DNA from: Gammaproteobacteria bacterium
GTDB taxonomy: Bacteria; Pseudomonadota; Gammaproteobacteria; Pseudomonadales; Azotimanducaceae
Reading direction: 5' to 3'
DNA length: 37,595 nt
Assembly (NCBI GenBank): GCA_016874135.1
Contig: VGVE01000023.1
Location: 1-37,595 of the forward strand
Under the pieces are notes generated by a model. It worked only from the letters and a program-made list of their open reading frames with translations, did no database searches and was not told the DNA's origin. Numbering within the stretch: the first letter of the stretch is position 1; the number at the start of each line of letters is the position of its first letter. The position numbers were made by a program, and so were the translations under genes. Positions 24,701-33,642 of the stretch are shown in pieces.

Positions 24701-25048
24701 CGCTCAAGACGCGCTGCGGATCTGACCGCCTTCCGCCATGGGCAACTCGTGCAGATCAGCGGCCTCGTGACCGGACGTCAGCGGCCCGGAACCGCATCCG
24801 GTGTTCTTTTTGTGACCCTGGAAGATGAAACCGGTAACAGCAACATCGTCGTCTGGCGTACGTTGCAGGAGCGGTTTCGCACCGCGTTGCTCGGCGGCCA
24901 GCTGCTCACGATCAAAGGCACCGTGGAACGTGAAGGTGAGGTGATCCATGTCGTGGCCGGGTTTGTCATCGACCACACCGGCCTTATCAATACGCTGCTC
25001 GCTGACAGCGAAGTGAATTCCGCATTCCGCTCACGGGATTTTCGCTGA
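21746..25048 (+). CDS. dnaE2: DnaE2 (ImuC), error-prone DNA polymerase III alpha-like subunit
   Basis: I take the ATG at 21746, which overlaps the imuB end by 17 nt and gives 1100 aa; the open frame extends upstream only by overlapping imuB. The PHP domain begins AELHVISNYTFLRGGAHPEEL, then TAIALTDECSFAGL. The palm contains the catalytic carboxylates Asp418 and Asp420 in PPDIDVDFEHERREE and later VRPGPIQGDMVHPYLRRR. Helix-hairpin-helix and OB-fold regions follow (LVQISGLVTGRQRPGTASGVLFVTLEDETG). The beta-binding and tau-binding C-terminus of DnaE1 is absent, as normal in DnaE2. It is the catalytic polymerase of the mutasome and is under LexA control through the upstream promoter. Confidence 0.96.
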   Translation: MVISPDFPQRGVSVAVAFAELHVISNYTFLRGGAHPEELINRAADLGYTAIALTDECSFAGLAKAHMTAKARGIHLIIGSEFHLEEGIKLVLLAPTREAYGQLSALITRMRRRSEKGEYLATLEDFRFGLADCLILWPPGSPCTSHAIRLSDRPLDLACANATRPGIETLMAQGQALKQLFRVEQRSVEQRGGFWIALELFRDGTDLHQTAVALTLSIRLGLPVTASNDVHLHVPERQPLQDVLTAVRLKCTVSELGTAGFGNAERHLRSIAELGDLYPPEMLAESVAIAERCTFSLDELRYEYPEELVPPGRSVTDYLRELTWAGAAERWPKGTPADVVALIEKELVLVKELAYEYYFLTVHDIVQFARSRNILCQGRGSAANSAVCYCLFITEVDPARMHLLFERFISKERAEPPDIDVDFEHERREEVIQYLYKRYGRDRAALAATLITYRLKSAIRDVGKGIGLDLDQVDLLAKSLSWWDRKDVLAERLREIGVDPEHTPIRRFIALVSELLGFPRHLSQHVGGFVISRGPLSQLVPVENAAMPDRTVIQWDKDDLESLGLLKVDVLALGMLTAIRKCIDAVNLFRGSQIGFGERPLSVANIPAEDPETYRMLQRGDSIGVFQVESRAQIAMLPRLKPRHFYDLVIEVAIVRPGPIQGDMVHPYLRRRQGLEPVHYSNDDVRRVLERTLGIPIFQEQVIELAMVAAGFTAGEADQLRRAMTAWKHRGGLGHFEAKLINGMLDRGHDQDFAERVFKQIQGFGEYGFPESHAASFALLVYLSSWLKRHEPAGFYAGLLNSLPMGFYSPSQLIQDARRHHIEVRPVDVTISQWDHTLEHRAGQQVEERAATRTQGALRLGLRLVKGLSAESVQRLVTARNDAPFADATDLAQRSRLNRQDMEFLARAGALASLSGHRYQAHWDVAAIDEPMPLQQVAEERNAYVTEVSLPAPAEADEIVHDYRYLSLSLRSHPLLLLRGHPELARSRRAADLTAFRHGQLVQISGLVTGRQRPGTASGVLFVTLEDETGNSNIVVWRTLQERFRTALLGGQLLTIKGTVEREGEVIHVVAGFVIDHTGLINTLLADSEVNSAFRSRDFR

Positions 25049-25592
25049 CGCGTGTCACCGAAGACTCTCGCCGCCGCAGACGGACAAACGGAACCGTTGA
25101 ACGATCAGTGTCCGTTCGAGTCGCTGAACCCGCGCCCTTCAGCAATGGCGTGCTGCAGGTCTTCAAGCATCAGGCGCCGTCCTTCACTGCCAGGCCAATG
25201 GCCGGTCATGTTCAGCGGACCACCTTTGTGCCGCCGTCCTTCGAGGGGTGCGCGTATATTCAGCCCCGCCTCCCCCGGTGGCTTTCCGGATTCCACTCCT
25301 CGCACGACCTGCCATCCGTACTGCGCAAGCGCCTTGGCTTCTGCAAAAACCAGCGGGGGCGGATGCGTCGGGAGGGACGGTGTGACCCGCCAGGGAGCAC
25401 CTGCGAAGACGGCCTGTTCTTCCAGCGACTTGAGTGTAGCCGAGCGAGCGATGCGGAGCTGGCAGCGCCGCTTGATCGCCGATACTCTGCGCGGCTGCGC
25501 TTTCAATTGCTCTGATCACATTGCTCGCCAGCCACCGGGCATCCGGAAAGCCGGGTTCGGATATACTCCCGTTGAATCACAAGGATCCCTGA
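25049..25592. other. Intergenic region between dnaE2 and the sugar-nucleotide genes
   Basis: A 544-nt stretch without a recognised gene. Long open frames exist on both strands. The minus-strand one at 25105-25506 looks the most protein-like and is listed separately. Near the right end, TATACT at 25562-25567 may be the -10 element for the dehydrogenase gene, without a convincing -35. AAGGA at 25581-25585 serves as its ribosome-binding site. Confidence 0.5.
25105..25506 (-). CDS. Orphan ORF, possibly a remnant gene
   Basis: 133 codons starting from TTG. The codon third positions look GC-rich as in neighbouring genes, and the C-terminal ~90 residues (for example PPLVFAEAKALAQYGWQVVRG and GHWPGSEGRRLMLEDLQHAI) read like real protein. 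The N-terminal part is unconvincing and no ATG is available. A different frame begins at GTG 25519 (MIRAIESAAAQSIGDQAAL), so a frameshift could have split one gene. I do not recognise a family. It could also be chance ORF in GC-rich DNA. Confidence 0.3.
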   Translation of the reverse strand: MKAQPRRVSAIKRRCQLRIARSATLKSLEEQAVFAGAPWRVTPSLPTHPPPLVFAEAKALAQYGWQVVRGVESGKPPGEAGLNIRAPLEGRRHKGGPLNMTGHWPGSEGRRLMLEDLQHAIAEGRGFSDSNGH

Positions 25593-26876
25593 ATGCATCA
25601 GTTGACCGATCTCGGCCGGGTCAGGCTCGCGATCATTGGACTCGGTTATGTGGGCCTGCCACTGGCAGTCGAATTCGGTTCCCGCCTGCCTACCATCGGT
25701 TTTGATATCTCGGCCCGCCGCGTCGAAGAACTGCGGCGCGGTCGTGACCACACCCTGGAGGTCACAACCGAGGAGTTAAAGAAAGCAAATAGGCTGTCGT
25801 TTACCACGGAAGTGGAGGCGATCGCTGACTGCAACGTCTTCATCGTCACGGTACCGACACCGATTGACCAGTATCGCCGACCGGATCTTGGCCCCCTCCT
25901 TGCCGCCAGCAAGACAATCGGCGTCGTGCTGAAGCGTGGTGATGTGGTGGTTTACGAGTCCACGGTGTATCCCGGCGCGACCCAAGAAGACTGCGTGCCT
26001 GTGCTCGAACAGGTTTCCGGGCTCACGATCAACGAGGATTTCTGGGCAGGCTACAGTCCGGAGCGCATTAACCCGGGCGACAAGACGCATCGCCTCCCCA
26101 ACATCCGCAAGGTGACCTCGGGCTCAACACCCCAAGCGGCAGATTTCGTCGACCGTCTGTACAACCTCATCATCACCGCCGGCACGCACAAGGCGCCTGC
26201 AATCCGGGTCGCCGAAGCTGCCAAGGTAATCGAGAACACCCAGCGCGATCTCAACATCGCACTGATCAACGAACTGGCAATGATCTTTGAACGCATGAAC
26301 ATCGACACGGAGGATGTTCTCGCGGCGGCACGCACCAAGTGGAACTTTCTCGATTTCCGCCCCGGCCTGGTCGGTGGCCACTGTATCGGTGTCGATCCGT
26401 ACTACCTGACGCACAAGGCACAGGCGCTGGGCATCCACCCCGAAGTGATCCTGTCAGGGCGCCGCATCAATGACGGACTTGGCGAACACATTGCAGACCG
26501 GGTTGTTAAGCTGATGACCCAACACGGCATCAACTTGGTCGGCAGCCGGGTGCTCGTGCTTGGAATCGCTTTCAAGGAGAACTGCCCGGACATCCGCAAC
26601 ACCCGGGTCGTCGATCTGGTTCGAGGTCTGCAGCGTTATCGACTGCAAGTCGACGTGGTCGATCCCTGGGTCGATCCGGAGGAGGTGCGTCATGAGTACG
26701 ACCTCGAACTCTCTGCAACCGCCGCGAAAAATACCTATGACGCCATCGTGCTGGCTGTCGGCCATGAACAGTTCAAATCCCTGGGTGGAAAGGTGCGGGA
26801 GCTAGGTCGAGATGACTGTGTCATCTTTGACGTGAAACACGTGCTGCCACGCGAGATCGTGACCGCGCGCCTTTGA
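25593..26876 (+). CDS. tviB: UDP-N-acetylhexosamine 6-dehydrogenase (TviB/WbpO type)
   Basis: A 427-aa NAD-dependent nucleotide-sugar dehydrogenase that oxidises C6 of a UDP-sugar to the uronic acid, in cytoplasmic precursor supply for surface polysaccharides. The Rossmann motif is IIGLGYVGLPLAVEFG (~14-29). The conserved YSPERINPGDKTHRL and AAKVIENTQRDLNIALINELA mark the TviB/WbpO group, which acts on UDP-GlcNAc or UDP-GalNAc. The catalytic Cys264 is in VGGHCIGVDPYYLTH. The C-terminal domain has GIAFKENCPDIRNTR. The start has AAGGA 7-8 nt upstream. The next gene follows after 19 nt. Specificity between the GlcNAc and GalNAc forms is not decidable by eye. Confidence 0.93.
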   Translation: MHQLTDLGRVRLAIIGLGYVGLPLAVEFGSRLPTIGFDISARRVEELRRGRDHTLEVTTEELKKANRLSFTTEVEAIADCNVFIVTVPTPIDQYRRPDLGPLLAASKTIGVVLKRGDVVVYESTVYPGATQEDCVPVLEQVSGLTINEDFWAGYSPERINPGDKTHRLPNIRKVTSGSTPQAADFVDRLYNLIITAGTHKAPAIRVAEAAKVIENTQRDLNIALINELAMIFERMNIDTEDVLAAARTKWNFLDFRPGLVGGHCIGVDPYYLTHKAQALGIHPEVILSGRRINDGLGEHIADRVVKLMTQHGINLVGSRVLVLGIAFKENCPDIRNTRVVDLVRGLQRYRLQVDVVDPWVDPEEVRHEYDLELSATAAKNTYDAIVLAVGHEQFKSLGGKVRELGRDDCVIFDVKHVLPREIVTARL

Positions 26877-26895
26877 AGGCGACCCGGCAGCTGAT

Positions 26896-27924
26896 GTGAA
26901 AATTCTGGTTACCGGCGCCGCAGGTTTCATCGGCAGTGCAACGGCTCACGCACTGCTTGATCGCGGCGATCAAGTCATCGGTATCGATAATCTGAATCCA
27001 TACTACGATGTCACGCTCAAGGAGGCGCGCCTCGCTCGCCTCACCAACAGATCAAGCTTTGTCTTTCACCGGATCGATATCGGTGACGCGAAGGCGATGC
27101 ACGATCTGATCAAGGTGGAAAGGCCACAGCGGTTTGTACACCTCGCCGCTCAAGCGGGGGTGCGCTACTCCCTCGAAAACCCCCAATCCTATGTCGATGC
27201 CAACATCACTGGATTCCTGAACGTTCTCGAGTGCGCGCGTCACCACAGCTGCGAACACCTCGTATTTGCATCGTCGAGTTCTGTGTACGGCAACAATCGC
27301 AACATGCCGTTTACCGAACACAACGGGGTTGATCACCCGACGAGCCTTTACGCCGCCACAAAAAAGAGCAATGAGCTGATGGCCCACACCTACGCTCATC
27401 TTTTTGGTGTGCCGTGTACGGGACTACGTTTCTTTACCGTGTACGGACCATGGGGCCGACCGGACATGGCGCTCTTTCTCTTCACCCGCAAACTGCTCGC
27501 GGGCGAAGCGATCGATGTGTTCAACCATGGTCGCCACACGCGGGACTTCACCTACGTCGACGACATCGTCGAAGGCGTGATCCGCATTCTCGACAAACCT
27601 GCGACAGCGGATCCGGCCTGGAGCGGCGAGCACCCGCACCGTGCCACGTCATCCGCGCCTTGGCGGATCTACAACATCGGCAGCAACCATCCGGTGCAGC
27701 TCGCTGAGTACATTCGCCTGCTTGAAAAAGTACTGGGTGTATCAGCGAAGATGAATCTGCTGCCGATGCAACCGGGCGACGTACCGGACACCTTCGCCAG
27801 CGTCGAAGGGCTTGTTGATGCGGTTGGCTATAGACCCTCTACACCGACGGAAACCGGCATCCGCAGGTTCGTTGAGTGGTATCTCGACTTTTATCGGGTA
27901 ACGAAGCCTGGCGTCACCCGCTGA
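26896..27924 (+). CDS. NAD-dependent epimerase, UDP-glucuronate 4-epimerase-like
   Basis: A 342-aa extended short-chain dehydrogenase with GTG start. GAAGFIG (7-13) binds NAD and the catalytic pair is Tyr152/Lys156 in YAATKKSNE, with Ser in FASSSSVYG. The segments DNLNPYYDVTLKEARL and GPWGRPDMALFLFTRKL are characteristic of the UDP-glucuronate 4-epimerase (CapI/LpsL/GAE) group, which makes UDP-galacturonate. An insert near 235-255 (SGEHPHRATSSAP) is also usual there. It probably functions with the dehydrogenase upstream; as that enzyme looks hexosamine-specific, the actual substrate may instead be a UDP-N-acetylhexosaminuronate. It lies in the same operon, 46 nt before galE. Confidence 0.88.
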   Translation: MKILVTGAAGFIGSATAHALLDRGDQVIGIDNLNPYYDVTLKEARLARLTNRSSFVFHRIDIGDAKAMHDLIKVERPQRFVHLAAQAGVRYSLENPQSYVDANITGFLNVLECARHHSCEHLVFASSSSVYGNNRNMPFTEHNGVDHPTSLYAATKKSNELMAHTYAHLFGVPCTGLRFFTVYGPWGRPDMALFLFTRKLLAGEAIDVFNHGRHTRDFTYVDDIVEGVIRILDKPATADPAWSGEHPHRATSSAPWRIYNIGSNHPVQLAEYIRLLEKVLGVSAKMNLLPMQPGDVPDTFASVEGLVDAVGYRPSTPTETGIRRFVEWYLDFYRVTKPGVTR

Positions 27925-27970
27925 ACCCGAGTCGTTCGGCGACACCCAGCCAGCAGCAGGAGTATCAAGG

Positions 27971-29029
27971 ATGAATGAACCAGTGAAGCCGACCATCCTG
28001 GTGACAGGTGGAGCGGGTTACATCGGCAGCCACATGTGTGTCGAATTGCTCCAGGCGGGTTACGACGTGATCGTGCTCGACAACCTTTCCAATAGCAGTC
28101 CTGCATCCATCCGGGCAGTTGAGACCATCACGCAGCGATCCCTCCACTTCATCGAGGGAGATATCCGCAATCGTGAGCAGCTTGACCGGTTGTTCGCCGA
28201 ACACCGGATCGATGCGGTGATTCACTTCGCCGGTCTGAAGGCCGTCGGCGAATCGCTTGCACAGCCTCTCAAGTACTACGATAACAACGTCCACGGCACG
28301 CTGAGTCTCATCGAGGCCATGCATGGCGCCGATGTAAAGACACTCGTGTTTTCTTCATCAGCAACGGTTTATGGCATGCCCGAAACCATACCGATTCCAT
28401 AGAGCTCACCGACGGGCGCCATCAACCCCTACGGCCAGACCAAACTAATGGTCGAACACATTCTCCAGGATCTGCACCGGTCAGACCCATCATGGAGAAG
28501 TTCGATTCTGCGTTACCTCAACCCGGTGGGTACTCATGCCAGCGGCGAGATTGGTGAAGACCCGCGCGACATTCCCAACAACCTGATGCCCTATGTGGAT
28601 CAGGTTGCCGTCGGACGGCTGGCCAAGCTGCGGATCTTTGGCAATGACTACGACACACCGGATGGCACAGGTGTGCGGGACTACATTCATGTGGTCGATC
28701 TCGTACGAGGCCACCTCGCAGCGCTCAACTACCTTGCGAAAGGACCGCGGCTCGCCATCCACAATCTCGGCTCCGGTACCGGCTACTCGGTGCTCGACAT
28801 GCTGTGGGCATTTGAATCCGCCAGCGGCCGCACAATTCCCTATGAGATCACCGAGCGACGCCCCGGTGATGCCGCCACTAGTTACTCCAATCCGGCGCTC
28901 GCGCGCGACGAACTCGGCTGGCAGGCGGAATACGACCTCGAGGCCATGTGCCGCGACGTCTGGCGCTGGCAAGGCAAACATCCGAGGGCTTCACTGAGTA
29001 AGATGATCGGGCCCCATTTGGCCGGATGA
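27971..29029 (+). pseudogene. galE: galE (UDP-glucose 4-epimerase) interrupted by an in-frame amber codon
   Basis: Start ATG 27971 with AGGAG 8 nt upstream. The frame matches GalE from TGGAGYIGSH through SSSATVYGMPETIPIP, hits TAG at 28400-28402 (codon 144), and continues without frame change as SSPTGAINPYGQTKLMVEH to TGA at 29027. The whole would be 352 codons, near the normal ~338-350. The catalytic Tyr154/Lys158 lie after the stop, so the short product cannot be active. Only one base separates TAG from a sense codon (GAG, CAG, TAT, TAC or others), and no other damage is visible. It is therefore a recent nonsense mutation, a sequencing or assembly error, or read through by a suppressor tRNA. 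It may still make a partial protein from the ATG at 28448, but without the Tyr. Confidence 0.9.
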
Positions 29030-29036
29030 TCGGCCA
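29019..29036 (+). other. Hairpin at the galE end
   Basis: TGGCCG and CGGCCA (6 bp) flank a 6-nt loop that overlaps the galE stop. No U-run follows, so a factor-independent terminator is not supported. It may stabilise the 3' end or be chance. Confidence 0.25.
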
Positions 29037-29091
29037 GCCAGGTGGCAAGCTCACGCCCCACAGCTGACCTCATGTACCATTCGCGGCCTTC

Positions 29092-29181
29092 GGAGGGGTG
29101 GTTGAGCGGTTGAAAACACCGGTCTTGAAAACCGGCACAGGCTAAACCCTGTCGTGGGTTCGAATCCCACCCCCTCCGCCA
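29092..29181 (+). tRNA. tRNA-Ser (anticodon TGA)
   Basis: The acceptor stem is GGAGGGG (29092-29098) paired with CCCCTCC (29171-29177); the discriminator is G and CCA is encoded. The anticodon stem CCGGT/ACCGG encloses the loop CTTGAAA, with anticodon TGA at 29126-29128, reading UCA and other UCN codons. The T arm is GTGGG-TTCGAAT-CCCAC, and the long variable arm (CAGG...CCTG) is typical of class II tRNA-Ser. Upstream, TACCAT at 29075-29080 and a GC-rich stretch (GCGGCC) resemble a stable-RNA promoter and discriminator, although no clear -35 is visible. serS lies about 3 kb downstream on the other strand. Confidence 0.97.
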
Positions 29182-29219
29182 TCTCACCAGAACGCCCGAT
29201 TCCCTGTGATGATGTGCCC

Positions 29220-29609
29220 ATGAATTTCACTCTCATCGTTCACAGCACACCAGACGCCGGTGGTGGCGCGCACTCCGCTCTTCGATTCGCTGAGGCGGCG
29301 CACCGGAACGGACACCATCTGCAGCAGGTTTTTTTCTACCATGACGGAGTGATGAACGCTCTGGCAAGCCGCGTCAGCCCACAGGATGAATCCGAACTCC
29401 TGACTGCATGGCAATCGCTCGCAGCCTCCACTGGCGTACAGCTCGCCGTATGCATCGCCGCTGCCTCACGCAGAGGCGTTCTCGATGTGGGTGAGGCTGA
29501 GCGGCTGGAGCGATTCGCGACACTTGCTCCCCCGTTTGAACTCGCTGGGCTCGGACAGCTTATCGAAGCTGTCATGGACGGCGGTCCCTGCATCACGTTT
29601 GTGGATTGA
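29220..29609 (+). CDS. tusD: TusD, sulfur-relay protein of the TusBCD complex
   Basis: A 129-aa DsrE-like protein; the start at 29220 gives MNFTLIVHSTPDAGGGAHSAL, matching the family. The active Cys78 (VQLAVCIAAASRRG) is at the same number as in E. coli TusD. It receives persulfide sulfur from TusA and passes it to TusE for 2-thiolation of the wobble uridine (mnm5s2U) by MnmA in tRNA-Lys, -Glu and -Gln. The gene is 38 nt after the tRNA-Ser and begins the tusDCBE operon; tusC follows after 15 nt. Confidence 0.95.
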   Translation: MNFTLIVHSTPDAGGGAHSALRFAEAAHRNGHHLQQVFFYHDGVMNALASRVSPQDESELLTAWQSLAASTGVQLAVCIAAASRRGVLDVGEAERLERFATLAPPFELAGLGQLIEAVMDGGPCITFVD

Positions 29610-29624
29610 ACCCGGAATACCCTT

Positions 29625-29987
29625 ATGAAAAACCGGTCGATCCTCCTGATGCTGCGCACATCCCCTTACCGCGGGGTGCGCTTCGGCGAGGCACTGGATG
29701 CCCTGCTCGTCGCGGCTGCCTTTGAGCAACGCTGCACGGTGCTCTTGCTCGATGATGCCGTCTTTGCCCTGCTCCCGGATCAGCACGGCGATGTACTTGG
29801 ACGAAGAACCGCAGCGAAGCTGCTGAACGCTCTGCCGGATTACGAAGTCGAGCGGATCTGTGTCTGCGAAGAGAGTTTGGCTCAGCGCGGTCTTATTAAC
29901 TTCGTGGACACGCTTTCAGCTACCCGGCTGACCCCGGCGCAGCAGACAGCCCTTATCGCGGCGCACGACATCGTGTGGAACGACTGA
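29625..29987 (+). CDS. tusC: TusC, subunit of the TusBCD sulfur-relay complex
   Basis: A 120-aa DsrF-like protein. RSILLMLRTSPYRGVRFGEALDALLVAA is the family start, and the C-terminal DIVWND tail is typical. TusC is a structural partner in the TusB2C2D2 hexamer and does not itself need the TusD-type cysteine. The last base of its stop is the first base of the tusB ATG, implying translational coupling. Confidence 0.94.
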   Translation: MKNRSILLMLRTSPYRGVRFGEALDALLVAAAFEQRCTVLLLDDAVFALLPDQHGDVLGRRTAAKLLNALPDYEVERICVCEESLAQRGLINFVDTLSATRLTPAQQTALIAAHDIVWND

Positions 29988-30235
29988 TGCCTGCGCTGCA
30001 CCTCATCTTCAGCAGTGCGGGCCTTAAGTCCTGTCTCCTGCGATCCAATCCAAACGACGTCCTTCTGCTGCTGCAGGACGGTGTCCATGCGAAGGCTCCC
30101 GAAGGGGCATCAGTGCTCCGCGAACATGCCGTGGCGCGTGGTATCGAGAGCCAGTTCCTCGCCTCGCAGTTTGTCGACTGGGACGACATGGTCCGACTTA
30201 CAGCGTCATGTTCACCAGTGGTTTCCTGGCCATGA
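29987..30235 (+). CDS. tusB: TusB, subunit of the TusBCD sulfur-relay complex
   Basis: An 82-aa DsrH-like protein starting MPALHLIFSSAG at the ATG that overlaps the tusC stop. The family core VLLLLQDGVHAKAPE is present. It is slightly shorter than E. coli TusB (95 aa) but complete. The tusE ATG overlaps its stop by 4 nt. It completes the D-C-B order of the complex. Confidence 0.93.
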   Translation: MPALHLIFSSAGLKSCLLRSNPNDVLLLLQDGVHAKAPEGASVLREHAVARGIESQFLASQFVDWDDMVRLTASCSPVVSWP

Positions 30236-30546
30236 ACAAGCCTGCCGTGGACCGTGATGGTCATCTGCGGGATCTGAATCAGTGGACGCCTGAAGTCGCA
30301 TCCAGACTCGCGGCGGATGCGGGTGTAAACCTGTCAGACGAACACTGGGCAGTTATCAACGTGGTCAGGGACTTCTACCAGAGAACCCAGGTATCACCAG
30401 CCATGCGGCCACTGGTCAAGATGGTGCGGAAGCAGGTTGGTGTAGAGACGGGCAACAGCGTACGACTGCACGAACTGTTCCCTGAGAGCCCGGCTCGTGT
30501 CATTGCCCGGATTGCGGGGCTGCCACGTCCGAAGAACTGCCTTTAA
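30232..30546 (+). CDS. tusE: TusE, DsrC-family sulfur carrier
   Basis: A 104-aa protein with the DsrC/TusE family motifs GHLRDLNQWTPEVA, LSDEHWAVINVVRDFY and a C-terminal LPRPKNCL, where the penultimate Cys103 is the sulfur carrier. Sulfite-reductase DsrC has a second cysteine about ten residues earlier; it is absent here, so this is the tRNA-thiolation type. The start is the ATG overlapping the tusB stop. Its last 47 nt overlap the end of cysG on the other strand. Confidence 0.94.
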   Translation: MNKPAVDRDGHLRDLNQWTPEVASRLAADAGVNLSDEHWAVINVVRDFYQRTQVSPAMRPLVKMVRKQVGVETGNSVRLHELFPESPARVIARIAGLPRPKNCL

Positions 30547-31888
30547 CCTTCTGACGATACGCCACCACTTCACCCACGATGACCGTACTCGGTCCGAAAA
30601 TGCCATGCGCTTGGGCCATGGCTGCAAGAGTCCCCAGGGTACCCTCGACGATCCTTTGATTCGAAAGCGTGGCATTCTCGACGAGTGCCGCGGGTGTTTC
30701 ACCGGCAAGGCCGTGGCTCATCAAACGCTCGCAAATGTCCGACAGATTGAAGAGCCCCATGTAGAACACCAGCGTTTGCCCTGGTTTCGCAAAATCCGCC
30801 CAGTCGATGTCTATCGATCCCCGTGCACGATGACCGGTTACGAAGCGCACGCTTTGCGACAGGTTGCGCCAAGTCAGCGGTATGCCTGCATAACTCGCCG
30901 CACCCAGCGCCGCGGTAACTCCGGGAACCACAATGCACTCGATGCCTTCATCGGCGAGCGACGCAATTTCCTCTCCGCCTCTGCCGAAAATGAACGGATC
31001 CCCGCCTTTCAGCCGGACCACGTTCCGCCCCACGCGGGCTTCAAGCAGCAGCCGGTGATGAATGTCCTCCTGACGAGTGCTTTCCAGCGCCCGCTTCTTG
31101 CCGACATAAACCTGGTCCGCATCGCGTCTTGCATAGTCGAGTATCGAGCGGTTCACCAGGTTGTCGTACATGACCACATCAGCGGACTGCAGCAACTGCA
31201 ACGCCCGCAGGGTGATGAGCTCAGGATCTCCAGGCCCCGCACCGACAATGGCCACCCACCCTTTCCGCGACCTGGCTGAAGTGCCATCGTCCGTTTCCGC
31301 TGACAACGCGGCGTACGTGGATTCGAGCGTGTTCGGCGGCGCGGAAACCAATGCTTCCCATTGCGCTCGGGAGAAGCTTCGACCTTTGCGTTTGAGCTCT
31401 TCGCGCTTGGTGCCGATGAACCGCGCAACTACGCCGATCTGTTTCGGTAACCAGGCTTCAAGGCGCGCGCGCAGCAGCCTCGTCAGTGTTGGCGACTGAC
31501 CACTACTCGATATCGCGACCACAACAGGGCTGCGGTCGACAATGCCCGGAAAGATCACACTCGAAAGCTCCCCATCATCGACCACGTTGACCGGAATCCG
31601 CGCCGCGTTGGCTTCGAGGCTCACCGTCTGGTTGACTGCTCCATCACTCGTGGCGGCAATGACGAGCACTGCAAGACTCAAATCTCCGGCGATGTACCGG
31701 CGCGGGACATGTTCAATCCTGTTTTGCTGGTGAGCTTCGCGGAGTTCGTCGCATAACTCAGGAGCGATAACCCGGACACGTGCGCCGGATTCGAGCAGCA
31801 GTCTGACCTTGCGCGCCGCAACGTGACCGCCACCAATCACCACACATAAAGAACCGGTGAGTCGATGGAAAAGCGGCAGATAATCCAA
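30500..31888 (-). CDS. cysG: CysG, trifunctional siroheme synthase
   Basis: A 462-aa protein of the full CysG type. The N-terminal domain (1-~150) is the dehydrogenase/ferrochelatase with [18 protein letters not shown]; Asp104 (NVVDDGE) and Ser128 (AISSSGQSP) coincide in number with the E. coli dehydrogenase/chelatase Asp104 and phosphorylated Ser128. A linker helix domain follows, and from ~210 the uroporphyrinogen-III methyltransferase domain ([37 protein letters not shown]). It turns uroporphyrinogen III into siroheme for sulfite/nitrite reductases. It starts 4 nt after the serS stop and ends overlapping tusE by 47 nt. Confidence 0.97.
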   Translation of the reverse strand: MDYLPLFHRLTGSLCVVIGGGHVAARKVRLLLESGARVRVIAPELCDELREAHQQNRIEHVPRRYIAGDLSLAVLVIAATSDGAVNQTVSLEANAARIPVNVVDDGELSSVIFPGIVDRSPVVVAISSSGQSPTLTRLLRARLEAWLPKQIGVVARFIGTKREELKRKGRSFSRAQWEALVSAPPNTLESTYAALSAETDDGTSARSRKGWVAIVGAGPGDPELITLRALQLLQSADVVMYDNLVNRSILDYARRDADQVYVGKKRALESTRQEDIHHRLLLEARVGRNVVRLKGGDPFIFGRGGEEIASLADEGIECIVVPGVTAALGAASYAGIPLTWRNLSQSVRFVTGHRARGSIDIDWADFAKPGQTLVFYMGLFNLSDICERLMSHGLAGETPAALVENATLSNQRIVEGTLGTLAAMAQAHGIFGPSTVIVGEVVAYRQKVKGSSSDVAAPQSGQ

Positions 31889-31891
31889 GGA

Positions 31892-33638
<1,747 letters not shown>

Positions 33639-33642
<4 letters not shown>

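Noticed and set aside
29092..29181. tRNA-Ser as an integration site
   Set aside because: No integrase, no repeat of the tRNA 3' end and normal housekeeping genes on both sides.
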